Positions 1 through 8,700 of a stretch of 64,000 nt of DNA are shown piece by piece. A program made the translations under genes and the position numbers. The notes under the pieces are model-generated. The model did no database searches. It saw nothing but the letters and a program-made list of their open reading frames with translations, and was not told the origin of the DNA. The stretch comes from Salinirubrum litoreum (lineage in GTDB: Archaea > Halobacteriota > Halobacteria > Halobacteriales > Haloferacaceae): positions 62,001-126,000 of the forward strand of contig NZ_JAJCVJ010000002.1 of assembly GCF_020567425.1 (NCBI RefSeq). The letters run 5' to 3'. Position 1 is the first letter of the stretch. Each line of letters begins with the position of its first letter.

Positions 1-1121
1 TTCGCGATGTCGAGCTGGCGTTCGACTACGTCAGCTATCGGCGGTCGCTCGGGCCGGTTCGGTTCGGTGATTCCGTTGAGAGTGTGGTAGCTCTCAAGGA
101 CTGACTCGAACTTCGAGAGTACGTCCCCCGCAGTCACGTCTTCTTCGGTTACCCGTTCGAGGTCGCGTTGCTGCTTCCACTCCCCACCACGCTTCTCGTC
201 GCCAACGTGGAGTCCGTACGAGAGGCGATCCCCGTGGAACCCCAGATACAGTTGGTACGCTTCAGTCTGGCTCTCGTGGGTAGCCGGAAATATCGCTAGC
301 CATGCGAAGTCGTCGAGTTTGTGACGTGGCTCTGAGTGATTGACGATATGCTGGGTCGACTCCAATGCGCCACTCTGCTCGAGAAAAAAGTCGGATAACG
401 TCTGAAGGTACGTATTCAGTCGAGGCTTGTAGTAGTCGTAGTATAGCTGGCCGACCGTAGTGAACGGCGTATAACCCTGAGCGATGTTCTTCTCGTGACT
501 CTCGTTCTCTTCGTCGATGAACGTAACCAGTTCGTCGATCGTTAACCCGCTTTGCGATTTAATCGACTGAAGTGCTCGGAAACGGACTCCGTTGATCTTG
601 TCGTCGCCTTCGTACTGGTTCGCTTTGGCCGTCAGATAGGGTCCCGGAAGACGTCGAATTGCCTCGAAGAAACTCTTCGTCTCCTCAGGTCCCTCTTCCA
701 GGAGTTCCTGTCGGTACTCGTGAATTCGCTGTGAAGTCTGCCGAACGGATTGGAGAAGGAATGTTGCGAAGGATTCGGGAACAGGATCGGCACTGATATG
801 CTCGAAGAACCGTTCGAGGTCAGCAGGTTCGACACTGAAGCTGTACTGATCGTTGAGGTTTTTCGAGAGGCGCCTGACCAAAGTCTGATAGAGGCTCCGT
901 TTTTCCGCAGCTGTTAGCGTCTCGATCGTCTCAACAGCTGCGTTGTTCAGTCGTTCTTCTCTCGCGGGTCCCCAATCAGCGAAATAACGTAGTACTCCCC
1001 GAAGTGCGGCTTCCGAGTAATCTGTCTCCTCGGTCGTACTCGGAACGGGAACGAGGTGATACGCGTTTTTCAGTTCTTGTGTATCAAAGTAATAGCCCTC
1101 AATTTCGAGTGTACTTGGCAT
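1..1121 (-). CDS. McrB-like restriction ATPase, N-terminal part (runs off left edge)
   Basis: An uninterrupted frame of 373 codons runs from ATG at 1121 to the left edge. It starts MPSTLEIEGYYFDTQ and has no stop. Residues about 280-360 contain a beta-rich stretch (YQLYLGFHGDRLSYGLHVGD) followed by a conserved-looking linker (RPERPPIADVVERQ). In McrB-type AAA proteins a DUF3578-like target-recognition domain and a linker of this kind lie directly before the GTPase/ATPase Walker A motif, which here would be outside the window. The assignment to McrBC-type modified-DNA restriction is therefore an inference from the N-terminal half only. Codon use is more AT-rich than in the neighbours, suggesting a transferred defence gene. 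It faces away from the HTH/PemK modules that follow. Confidence 0.6.
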   Translation of the reverse strand, partial: MPSTLEIEGYYFDTQELKNAYHLVPVPSTTEETDYSEAALRGVLRYFADWGPAREERLNNAAVETIETLTAAEKRSLYQTLVRRLSKNLNDQYSFSVEPADLERFFEHISADPVPESFATFLLQSVRQTSQRIHEYRQELLEEGPEETKSFFEAIRRLPGPYLTAKANQYEGDDKINGVRFRALQSIKSQSGLTIDELVTFIDEENESHEKNIAQGYTPFTTVGQLYYDYYKPRLNTYLQTLSDFFLEQSGALESTQHIVNHSEPRHKLDDFAWLAIFPATHESQTEAYQLYLGFHGDRLSYGLHVGDEKRGGEWKQQRDLERVTEEDVTAGDVLSKFESVLESYHTLNGITEPNRPERPPIADVVERQLDIA

Positions 1122-1590
1122 CTACCGGGACATGAGTGTTCTCTGGCATAGGTGTTTTCGTGGAAGGAGTTTCGATGCATCCCGAATTCGGAACGCGTGG
1201 ACTTACTGCTCGTGACTGGTGTTTGAGTCGGCGAGACACCGGGTGAGACAGAGTGCCTGCTCGGTATCGTCGGTAATCGCCCCCGCTGGCTGATTCGACG
1301 TTCCGGGGCTGACCGTCTCCCGGAGCGTGACCGTGGGCGCATTCGATCTCGGAAAATAACTCTAACTCGGCCGGGCAACCGGGGGCGTCACTAGAGGGGA
1401 TGCTCAGTAAGACGTTCTCTACCTGCTGACTGTTGATACTGCGACCCACACTACCCGGTCGCAAAAGTGGTCCTAACGGTAGGAGGCCGATCTAAGCTCT
1501 TCTCAGTCTCCGTCTCGTAGTTCGCCACTGACCTCCACGAGGTGTTTTCGCTTCCGTCCCGTCACCTCACAGCTAGTTCACCCATCTCCC
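1122..1590. other. Intergenic region without a convincing gene
   Basis: About 470 bases of mixed composition between the McrB-like gene and the DUF429 relic. The only coding-like stretch is on the minus strand at about 1205-1360. It reads ...TVTLRETVSPGTSNQ and ends in SNTSHEQ and a stop, but stops precede it and no start is visible. It may be the tail of a destroyed gene. Nothing else is supported. Confidence 0.4.
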
Positions 1591-1860
1591 TCAACCTGAT
1601 ACTGAAGTCTCGAAAGCTGTCTCTCGACGGAAGACCATCTGTATCGGGAACTCGTCGCCACTCACATCGTACTCAGGAAGCCGCTGCAACTCGTCTGCAG
1701 GAGCACATGCAGTCAGTGCCAGTAAGTGTGCATCGAGCAGGTCGTCGACTCCTGCATCCTGCTCGGCCTGTTTCAAACTCTCCGCGAGCGAGCGCCAGTC
1801 ATCCCTCTCGCATCTCTGGGCACTGAAACACCGATCCACGATCCCAACATGCCAAACAGC
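1591..1860 (-). pseudogene. Relic of a DUF429 protein (C-terminal end only)
   Basis: The minus strand encodes about 75 residues ending at the stop at 1591. They contain DDLLDAHLLALTACA, ELQRLPEYDVSGDEF and PIQMVFR. This matches the usual end of DUF429 proteins, where a DD.LDA.ALA.TA helix is followed by LP....D..G.PM.IVY. The remaining roughly 170 residues of that family are absent. Upstream the same frame runs into the oppositely oriented winged-helix gene and has no similarity there. The gene was probably cut when the HTH/PemK modules were inserted. The family match is from memory of the motif, not a search. Confidence 0.4.
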
Positions 1861-1888
1861 TATGTTCCAACACCTCCAGCAGTGGTCT

Positions 1889-2248
1889 ATGTCGGGCGGT
1901 CCCATCGATATCGAGGAGTTCGAGAGCGCCGATGCCGACGAGTTCGACGAACGGACTGACACCGAGCGCATCGTGCTGTTTCTCGACGACCACGACGACC
2001 GAGCGTGGAAGGCGGCGACGATCGCAGAGCGACTCGGGCTAGATACAGACGCACTCAGTGCGATTCTCTCGCGATTGAAGGAGCGCGGTCTCGTGCGGCA
2101 CAAGCGCCCGTACTGGGCGATCACTGACGATGCAGAACGGCTCCACGCTACGTATCGGCTCCATCGCCACTACGAGACTGCAGACGAACAGTACGGCGAC
2201 GAGACGCTCGAAGCACTCAAGACAGACGAGATGGACGACGTACAGTGA
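1889..2248 (+). CDS. Winged-helix (MarR-like) regulator, antitoxin-type partner, copy 1
   Basis: A 119-residue acidic protein if started at ATG 1889 (an upstream ATG at 1862 would add nine residues). Residues about 30-85 form a winged helix: a helical start (TERIVLFLDDHDDRAW), the HTH (ATIAERLGLDTDALSAILSR), then the wing (LVRHKRPYWAITDD). It is a clear paralogue of the protein at 2390-2761, with the same order and shared ILSRLK/ALSRLK, YWA(I/V)TDD.ERL motifs. Its stop overlaps a GTG start at 2245 by four bases, the same spacing as in copy 2. By analogy it would regulate and neutralise a PemK-like toxin, but its own toxin is broken. Confidence 0.75.
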   Translation: MSGGPIDIEEFESADADEFDERTDTERIVLFLDDHDDRAWKAATIAERLGLDTDALSAILSRLKERGLVRHKRPYWAITDDAERLHATYRLHRHYETADEQYGDETLEALKTDEMDDVQ

Positions 2249-2320
2249 CCGCGTTCGCGGACCTGGACCGTGGTGACGTCGTCTGGGCGTATCGATCTCG
2301 ATTCAAGAGTGGATCATCAT
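2245..2320 (+). pseudogene. Truncated PemK/MazF-like toxin, copy 1
   Basis: GTG at 2245 overlaps the stop of the upstream winged-helix gene (GTGA), exactly as in copy 2. The first about 25 residues (TAFADLDRGDVVWAYRSRFK) align with the start of the intact toxin at 2758 (DSPIFERGDVVYGDDPFK). After that the similarity vanishes. The frame continues as unrelated residues until it runs into the second module's start. This is best read as a toxin gene deleted after its N-terminal beta strand. Confidence 0.55.
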
Positions 2321-2389
2321 TTCGCACAGTATTTTCATGCATTTCACTCCTAACACTCTTTACAGTGTCTGACGTAGCCTCACTCACCG

Positions 2390-2761
2390 ATGTCGATCGA
2401 TCGGGATACCTTCGAGAACACGAGCGAGGACGAACTCGCGGATCTTTCGATCACTGATCAGGTCCTCGGATTTCTCGTCGCCAACAGGGATCGGGCGTTC
2501 AAGGCCCGCGAAATCGCTACGCAGACTGGCGCCGACGAGGGGGCAGTCAGTACCGCCCTCTCGAGATTGAAGGATCGCGATCTCGTCGAACACAAGGCGA
2601 CGTACTGGGCTGTAACCGACGACACCGAGCGACTGGAGGCGTACGGTAGGTACGAACGGGCAACCACCCTGTTCAACGAGCAACTCGGCACAGAGGATAC
2701 AGATTCGTGGCGCAAGCATGCGCCGAGTGACCAGCACCCAAGCGTCGAGGACGAGCAGTGA
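2390..2761 (+). CDS. Winged-helix (MarR-like) regulator, antitoxin-type partner, copy 2
   Basis: A 123-residue acidic protein with a central winged helix: VLGFLVANRDRAFKAREIA, then the HTH with AVSTALSRLKDRDLVEHK and the wing strand TYWAVTDDTERL. It is followed by a charged tail. The ATG at 2390 lies just downstream of an AT-rich stretch (about 2335-2370) that could hold its promoter. The stop overlaps the GTG start of the PemK-like gene by four bases, so the two are translationally coupled. HTH partners in this position usually act as antitoxin and autorepressor. That role is inferred from context. Confidence 0.8.
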   Translation: MSIDRDTFENTSEDELADLSITDQVLGFLVANRDRAFKAREIATQTGADEGAVSTALSRLKDRDLVEHKATYWAVTDDTERLEAYGRYERATTLFNEQLGTEDTDSWRKHAPSDQHPSVEDEQ

Positions 2762-3108
2762 CCGACGACGACAGCCCGATCTTCGAACGGGGCGATGTCG
2801 TCTACGGTGACGATCCGTTCAAAGACGAGGAGGAGGCTCGACCGTGGCGTATCCTCTCGAACCACGAGGGACGGCCGTTCTACGGTGACCAGTACATTGC
2901 GGTGACGTTGATGACAAAATCGTGGATGGACGGACTCATCGCGATTCCTGCAGAGAGCTGGCTCCGTGGCGGGACGCCGGACGACAGCAGGATCGTTCCT
3001 TGGGGTGTCCAATCGATTGACAAAGAGGATATCGACTTCTGGCAGGGTCGTGTCGAGCGTAGCGTCGTCGACGAGGCGGTGGGTGGCTTGATCGAAGAAC
3101 TCCAGTAA
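2758..3108 (+). CDS. PemK/MazF-like toxin family protein
   Basis: A 116-residue protein starting with GTG at 2758 inside the stop of the winged-helix gene. It has the PemK/MazF barrel pattern: an N-terminal RGDVVYGDDPF strand, then ARPWRILSNHEGRPF, QYIAVTLMTKS, and IVPWGVQSI with a hydrophobic C-terminal helix. MazF/PemK toxins are sequence-specific mRNA interferases. Whether this haloarchaeal branch is toxic is not shown. The pairing with a winged helix rather than an AbrB/PemI-type antitoxin is unusual among textbook modules. It was duplicated locally, because a truncated twin precedes it. Confidence 0.75.
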   Translation: MTDDDSPIFERGDVVYGDDPFKDEEEARPWRILSNHEGRPFYGDQYIAVTLMTKSWMDGLIAIPAESWLRGGTPDDSRIVPWGVQSIDKEDIDFWQGRVERSVVDEAVGGLIEELQ

Positions 3109-3293
3109 TGCGATACGATTGCCCCTCGACTCTATTGCTCGTGCTAGTCGACTGGCTACGCTGACGCTGAAGTCTCGGGAGTGGTGAGTACCCTGCTGTG
3201 CGAACGGCTGAATCAATCCGCCGGGGGAATTCGATCGGTCACCGTACCTGTCGAAACGGGGTTCCCGATTCCGAGCGGTCAGTGATTCCTTCG

Positions 3294-5768
3294 TCAGGGG
3301 TTCTGCCGACCGGAGTTACCCTGACCGGACTTCCCGTTGTTCCCATCGCCTTCGCCACTCTCCGCACCGTCCACGGTCGGGAACGCCCCGGAGAGCCCAG
3401 GCAACGACTCGAACGTCCGAGTGGTCGTCGCCGTGGCACCCGGTTCGACAGAGAGCTCAGTCCCGTCGGAGAAGGACACCGTCTCTTCTGCGTCACCAGC
3501 GTTGTAGGCGACGTACGTTCGCGTCGTCCCGTCCCGGAACACGGAGTAGCACGCCGTATCGGCAGTCACGGTCGCATCGGGTGATCCGACGGCATCCAGC
3601 GTGTAAATCCAGTGGGCGGTGTGGGCACGCGACTCGCCGAAGTCACCAGCACTGTAGTCGGTGTCGTACCACTCACGCGCTTCCCCGGGATTCGAGAACG
3701 CCCGGAACTCCCAGAGCACGTCCGTGTACCAGCCGAGGTTGAAGCTCCCGTCGTAGCCGTCGTTCTCGAGCAACTCACGCCAGTTCGCCGCGGCGGCGTC
3801 GCTGTTCCACCCGAGGTACATCGAGTGACCGCCAACGGGCAGGTAGTTGATCGCGTGGATCGACTCGGGGTCCTGGTTGAACCACGTCGCGTACTTGTAG
3901 CCACGACCCCAGACCATCGCGGCGTAGTCGTAGTCCCACGTCTCGGGGAGGTTCTCGTCGGCGATGTCGAACCAGTACTCCAGGGATGCGTGGACCTCGT
4001 GGGTGTAGAGGTAGATGCCGGTGTCGCGGATCTCGTCGTCGCCGGTCAGTTCGCCCCAGAGGATCAGTGCGGCGTAGGCGTTGATCGCCTCCGAGGAGGA
4101 CTCCTGGTTACAGCCGGCCGGGAGTTCGCCGCTGCCGGAAGCCCACGAGTGGCCCGCGTAGGGGCTGAAGGTCCGCAGGAACGGGAACCGGTCGTCGTCA
4201 CGGTCCGGATTCGCGTAGTCGCGGACGAGCAGGTCGACGATCCCACCGTACGCGTTCTCGTCTGCCCACGAGGGATCGTCGCGTGCGAGTTCTGCGGCGG
4301 CTTTCACCCAGTAGCCGTAGTGGAAGTGGTGGTCGTTGAGGTCGGTGTCGGCACCGAAACTCATCGGCGCGCCGTTCAGCGTCCCCCACACGTCGTCGTA
4401 CCAGAACAGGTCGGTCGCGGCGACCTCGCCGTCAGACTCGGCGGAGAACCACGTCTCCAGTTCCGCCCGCATCGCGTCGTGGAACCGATCTGCGGCCGCC
4501 TCGTCGCCGATCTGTTCGGCGATGGGTGCGAGTTGGAGGAGTCGCTCGAAGTTCTTCCCGTTCCAGTAGGTGCCGTCGCCCTGGAAGTCCCGGATGAGCG
4601 TCCCTTCGGACTCGACACTGTCGACGTGTTCCGAGAGGTTCGGGACGTCGGCCACGTCCGGAAGGAACGGCAGGACGCCACGGTACGGGAGTTCGGTCGT
4701 GAACCCCGACCCACTGAGGGCGGGCATCTCGCCGCGCGGGGAGACGTACGACCAGTCGTGCAGGTCGTCCGTGGTTCGCTTCGCCTGGTGGGGGTACAGC
4801 GCGGTCAGCGTCTCGTCGCCGTTGCCGTGTTTCGCGTCGAGTTCGAACGCGTAGTCGGTGACGACCGCCGACCGCTCCGCGTCGTACTCCCACGTGACGG
4901 TGGTGTCGGTGACGAAGGTGTACGCACACCGCCGGAAGGCGTTCAGCACGTCCGGTGACGCCTCGGGCAAGAGGGCGATCGAGGCGTAGCCTGCACCCTC
5001 GAGAGCCGAGGAGACGGAGTCTGAGCCGACGCCGTCCCAGGAGGCACCCGGCGGCGCGAACAGACCGTAGTGGGAGTCACCGATCGTCACGCCCAGAACG
5101 TGGCTTCGCTCGTGCCAGACGGAGACGTCGCCGTCGAAGGAGACGTCGAGACCACCGCCAGTCGTCTCGAGGTAGACGAACGGCGAACCCTGCGTGAGCG
5201 TCGCCTCCACGCTCGCGTCGCCGTCTGTCTGCCGGTACGTGACGGACCAGTCGCCGTAGTCGGCGACCTTCGCTGGCGTCTCTCCGGAGACGTCCGGGTG
5301 CGAGACGGTCAGATCCGGCGCGATGGGATTCGTACTGGCCTCGGGTTCGGCCGTCACCTCCGCGAAGTCGTCGGTCCGGGGGCCCCACGAGTAGGGCGCG
5401 TCGCCGACCTGCCATTCGTCGGGATAAGTGAGCGCGAGTCCCGAGTCGGTCACCCGCGCTGCGAGTGGGTGGACCCAGAGATTGTCCGAGAGCGGCCGCC
5501 ACAGGAGCGTCGTCCACCAGTCGTTCGATGGGTACGGTGCCGAGAGGTCGTCCGTGGCGTAGATCTCTCGGGGTGCAGCACCGCCGTCTTCCGGTTGAAT
5601 GTGTGCGATGCTGCCCGCACCGATCTGTTCGATGTCGGTACTCGCCGCGCCTGCCGTGACGGCTCCGCTCGCCGAGAGCACGCCGCTCGCGACGAGTCCC
5701 TTGAGCCAACTGCGTCTGGTCGTGGCTGTACTCGATGCGTCGATGGAGGGCTGTGTGTCGTCTGTCAT
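3294..5768 (-). CDS. Secreted GH81 endo-1,3-beta-glucanase
   Basis: This 824-residue protein starts with a Tat signal (RRSWLKGLVASG at residues 18-29). GH81 features follow: an N-terminal beta-sandwich with SNDWWTTLLW and WVHPLAAR, and an (alpha/alpha)6 part with the catalytic-region motif NDHHFHYGYW around D479. About 80 residues later comes the glutamate motif NQESSSEAINAY. These are the expected acid and base residues of inverting GH81 laminarinases. The last 90 residues hold a small beta domain and a Gly/Ser/Asn tail. It would hydrolyse beta-1,3-glucan (laminarin, callose, fungal or algal wall) outside the cell. The gene is monocistronic, with an AT-rich upstream region. Confidence 0.92.
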   Translation of the reverse strand: MTDDTQPSIDASSTATTRRSWLKGLVASGVLSASGAVTAGAASTDIEQIGAGSIAHIQPEDGGAAPREIYATDDLSAPYPSNDWWTTLLWRPLSDNLWVHPLAARVTDSGLALTYPDEWQVGDAPYSWGPRTDDFAEVTAEPEASTNPIAPDLTVSHPDVSGETPAKVADYGDWSVTYRQTDGDASVEATLTQGSPFVYLETTGGGLDVSFDGDVSVWHERSHVLGVTIGDSHYGLFAPPGASWDGVGSDSVSSALEGAGYASIALLPEASPDVLNAFRRCAYTFVTDTTVTWEYDAERSAVVTDYAFELDAKHGNGDETLTALYPHQAKRTTDDLHDWSYVSPRGEMPALSGSGFTTELPYRGVLPFLPDVADVPNLSEHVDSVESEGTLIRDFQGDGTYWNGKNFERLLQLAPIAEQIGDEAAADRFHDAMRAELETWFSAESDGEVAATDLFWYDDVWGTLNGAPMSFGADTDLNDHHFHYGYWVKAAAELARDDPSWADENAYGGIVDLLVRDYANPDRDDDRFPFLRTFSPYAGHSWASGSGELPAGCNQESSSEAINAYAALILWGELTGDDEIRDTGIYLYTHEVHASLEYWFDIADENLPETWDYDYAAMVWGRGYKYATWFNQDPESIHAINYLPVGGHSMYLGWNSDAAAANWRELLENDGYDGSFNLGWYTDVLWEFRAFSNPGEAREWYDTDYSAGDFGESRAHTAHWIYTLDAVGSPDATVTADTACYSVFRDGTTRTYVAYNAGDAEETVSFSDGTELSVEPGATATTTRTFESLPGLSGAFPTVDGAESGEGDGNNGKSGQGNSGRQNP

Positions 5769-6193
5769 GGTATGGGTTTTGGCCGTAGCGGTTCGCTACT
5801 GCCAGTCGACTGTGCCGACACGTTGTTTTATTAAAAAGTTTGTCGTAAATAAATGAAGCGTGTCTTGTAGTCGGCTACAGAACAAATATGTGACAGTACT
5901 GCTATCGGAATCGCAGGACTCTCGACCAGTCGAATGTAGATGACGCCTCTGTTATCTAGGGGACTCTCGATGCTCGACCGGGAGGAAACCACGATACTGG
6001 TCTGTGTGATTTGAAAGTGTCAAACTAACATAAACCGAACTACTGTATCTCGGAGACGACTGACTACCTGTTACCAGTGCCGAGTCGACGTTTCGCTGAA
6101 CGCATGTATCGACGAGAACGGATCGAAGACAGACTCCAGAGTGAAGCCGTCACGTCGTGGCACACGCGGGGCGATATCCGTCTCGAAAGCACC
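5769..6193. promoter_or_regulatory. AT-rich intergenic region with likely promoter of the glucanase
   Basis: This 425-base gap is clearly AT-richer than the flanking genes. On the minus strand a TTTTTAATAAAA tract (5826-5837) lies about 60 bases before the glucanase ATG and fits a haloarchaeal box A. The remainder (5880-6190) shows no gene with haloarchaeal codon use. It ends at the convergent stop of the lipoprotein gene. Confidence 0.4.
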
Positions 6194-7627
6194 CTAGTTC
6201 ACGGCCTTCGACAGTTCCGCGCCGGCTTTGAACTTCACTTCGTTCGACGCGCCATCAGCAGTGGTCAGATGGAGGACCGGTGCGTCCAGCGGAAGATGGG
6301 TCAGCACGTATCCTCCGTCTTCACTCAGTTGCCGTCCACCCGGCTTCTTCCGGATGAACAAATCGGCCGTCTCCTTCCCTCCCTCGGAGAGCACGCCTCG
6401 CTCGACCAGTTCGTCGACAGGGCCCCTGTCGAGTCGCGCTCCGCGACGGCGTCGCATGACGATCCGACGACGGACATCGCCACCAGCCACATCCTCGAAC
6501 GTCGCCCCGAGGTCAGAGAGGGCAGTGGTAGCGACACCGAAGACAGGCGCATCGTCCACCACCGACAAGACGGTACTCGACCCCTCGTACAGCGACGCGT
6601 CGTCGATGACCCACCCGCCCGTGTAGACGAGTTGGTCGTTACTCGCGGCCCGCCCGACGTAGAACAACGCAGGGAACGGGCGTGGACATCCCGGTGGCTG
6701 GACAGTCACTTGCGCGACAGTCACCCCGTTGACCCGCCCCTGCTGCGTCAGAACAGGCGGGACACCGTCCCCTCGTGCCCCCCACGACTGCATGTTTACT
6801 GGCTCGAACGGCTCACCTTCAGCCGGACACACCAGGACCGATGCCCCCTGCTCACCAGCAGGGTCGTTCGAGACGAGTAGCGTGCCATCGCTCGCTCGGT
6901 GCGCGACGAGCCCACCGCCCGTCGACACCGGCCCGGTCACCTCCGCGACGAAGTGCGGCGTCGTCCCGCACACCGCATCCGGGAATACCTCTCGGTCGTT
7001 GTCGTCACAATCGCCACCGCCATCCGGACCAGCCTTCGGCGCTCCCCAGGAGTAGACGCGACCCTCACCATCCAACTCGCCAGTGAGATACGAGAGCAGC
7101 CGCTCCGGTGTCACCGCCTCCTCGATACTCCCGTTCCCACCCGGAACCTCCGCGTCGGGCAAGCAGACCGTGAACCGCTCGGCGACCATCGCCTCGCCGC
7201 CTAGATACTCGTAGAGGGCTTCCAGGTCATCGTCTGCGTCGTCGCTGCCGTCACCGAGGCCGTCGTCGTCGGCGTCGGCGTCACGAGCGTATCCTTCCCC
7301 CGGCGCGTTGCTCCGCGAGGAGTTGTGATTCTGCGCCATGACCGGCGACGACGTGACCCAGCCCTCGACCTCGACTCGTTCCGCCAGCGACGGTGTCAGC
7401 CGACTCACGTGCGGTCTCCCGACGACGAACGCTCCCGAACTCTCGCTCTGTGAGCCCGCGAACACCGCCGCAGGCGAGGCCCCCGTGTTCGTCACCGCAG
7501 ACGCGACCCGACCGAGACAACCAGCGAGGCTCCCGGCGGCGACCAGACCGCCCACTGCGAGCAGTTGTCGCCGACTCGTGTTACCATTCCACACACCACC
7601 TGCGTCACCGTCGCCTCGAATACTCAT
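6194..7627 (-). CDS. Tat-exported lipoprotein of unknown function
   Basis: A 477-residue protein with a twin-arginine signal (SRRQLLAVGGLVAAGSLAGC) whose last four residues form a lipobox, so it should be lipid-anchored outside the membrane. I do not recognise a family. Visible features are an Asp-rich DADADDDGLGDGSDDADDD stretch (about residues 113-132) resembling calcium-binding acidic repeats, a second GGDCDDNDREVFPDAVCG segment (about residues 200) with a possible disulfide, and a C-terminal basic helix region (RRRIVMRRRRGAR). It is convergent with nothing on its 3' side and is followed by a long AT-rich gap. Confidence 0.75.
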   Translation of the reverse strand: MSIRGDGDAGGVWNGNTSRRQLLAVGGLVAAGSLAGCLGRVASAVTNTGASPAAVFAGSQSESSGAFVVGRPHVSRLTPSLAERVEVEGWVTSSPVMAQNHNSSRSNAPGEGYARDADADDDGLGDGSDDADDDLEALYEYLGGEAMVAERFTVCLPDAEVPGGNGSIEEAVTPERLLSYLTGELDGEGRVYSWGAPKAGPDGGGDCDDNDREVFPDAVCGTTPHFVAEVTGPVSTGGGLVAHRASDGTLLVSNDPAGEQGASVLVCPAEGEPFEPVNMQSWGARGDGVPPVLTQQGRVNGVTVAQVTVQPPGCPRPFPALFYVGRAASNDQLVYTGGWVIDDASLYEGSSTVLSVVDDAPVFGVATTALSDLGATFEDVAGGDVRRRIVMRRRRGARLDRGPVDELVERGVLSEGGKETADLFIRKKPGGRQLSEDGGYVLTHLPLDAPVLHLTTADGASNEVKFKAGAELSKAVN

Positions 7628-7840
7628 GATCGACTATAGAAGGTGACATATCATCATAAGCTTTCGTATGCATACGAGATAGTTACGAGATGGTCAACAG
7701 TCGTCTCGTGCCGTCCGATCAGTCCGGGCGCTTCGACTGTTCACAGGCTACCGAGTCGAGAAGAGATCAGCCCGGAGTGGCGACTTCGGTGGCACTCCGG
7801 CTGAGACTCACGGCACCCACGCGACAGGAGCGACGGGCGA

Positions 7841-8125
7841 CTACTCGTCGGCCGACGCCCCGACCGCCTCGGCGATCACCTGGAGGTCGGCCTTCCGGAA
7901 CGTCGAGTCGTCCGCCGCATCGGCAGACTCCGCGATGCCGACTTGTGCCCGGATCTGCTGTCGCATCCGCCCTGTCGACGGCCGCCCGGCCTCCTCGACA
8001 GCGACGTCCAGTGTCGCACAGATCGCCTGCAACTCCTCTTTGGTGAACGACGCCGCGAACTCCCGCTCGAAGCGGCCCGTCGCCGCTCGAATCGCGTTCC
8101 GAATCTCCTGGACGGTCTGGCTCAT
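7841..8125 (-). CDS. Small acidic haloarchaeal protein with two similar helical motifs
   Basis: A 94-residue protein starting at ATG 8125. The segments FTKEELQAICATLDV (about residues 27-41) and FRKADLQVIAEAVGA (about residues 77-91) are alike, each at the end of an Ile/Arg-rich helix (EIRNAIRAATG, MRQQIRAQVG). This points to an internal duplication of a roughly 45-residue helical unit, perhaps SAP- or Rho-N-like, but I cannot assign a function. Codon use is typical of the genome. Confidence 0.65.
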   Translation of the reverse strand: MSQTVQEIRNAIRAATGRFEREFAASFTKEELQAICATLDVAVEEAGRPSTGRMRQQIRAQVGIAESADAADDSTFRKADLQVIAEAVGASADE

Positions 8126-8311
8126 GGCTCACTCCTCTCTCGTTGCCTCCCTCAACGTTCCGACTCGACACCGAGACGGGTCGAGAGGCGACTTCCGCCT
8201 CCGGACACGACGATGCCGACGGCCAGCGGAGAGCATCGGCGCGAACCACGTCGACTCGCTTCGAGACAGTCTTCTCACCTGGGGTCGTCGACTCGAACGA
8301 GACGACATCGC

Positions 8312-8530
8312 ATGCAGATACGACGCGGTACTGCGGCAGATGCCGATGCAGTCTACGAGGTACATCGGCGCGCATTCGACGGACGGACGGAGGAGTCACG
8401 ACTCGTCCAGCGACTACACGACGCCGACGCGGCGCTCGTCTCGCTCGTCGCGGTCGACGGAGACCGAATCGTGGGCCACGTCCTGTTTTCGCCGGTGTCC
8501 GTAGAAGATCACGGAGAGACCGTCAGTTAC
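8312..8530 (+). pseudogene. GNAT acetyltransferase, N-terminal fragment cut by a tnpB element
   Basis: The frame from ATG 8312 encodes MQIRRGTAADADAVYEVHRR followed by RIVGHVLFSPVSVEDHGETVS, the N-terminal third of a YhbS-type GNAT N-acetyltransferase. It stops resembling GNAT exactly where the palindromic end of the IS element begins (8531). The acetyl-CoA loop (Q/R-x-x-G-x-G/A) that should follow is missing, and no continuation is seen beyond the other end of the element near 10 kb. The insertion was therefore accompanied or followed by loss of the 3' half. Confidence 0.7.
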
Positions 8531-8700
8531 CCACGACTTCAGTCGTGGGCTTGTCAGTGGACTCCCCTTCTGCCGTCGAATCGACGGAGGCGGTGTAATC
8601 GCCGTTTAGGTTCAGCGTCCCTGACGTGAGCGCACACTGACAGGGTGCACCTCCACTCGAAGACGTCTGCCCCGAGTGGAGTCGTTTCAAGAGTTTGCGA
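8515..8700 (-). ncRNA. Probable omega RNA (reRNA) of TnpB
   Basis: In IS605-type elements the guide RNA comes from the 3' end of tnpB plus the right end, followed by a guide of about 16 nt copied from the flank. Here the 3' part of tnpB (8531-8700) ends in the strong hairpin at 8531-8550. The guide would be flanking DNA below 8531, reading TAACTGACGGTCTCTC on the minus strand. The extent is inferred from the family, not from a measured RNA. Confidence 0.35.

Noticed and set aside
1099-1464. Minus-strand 121-codon frame near the McrB-like gene
   Set aside because: It conflicts with the better-supported short coding-like stretch in another frame and has no motif.
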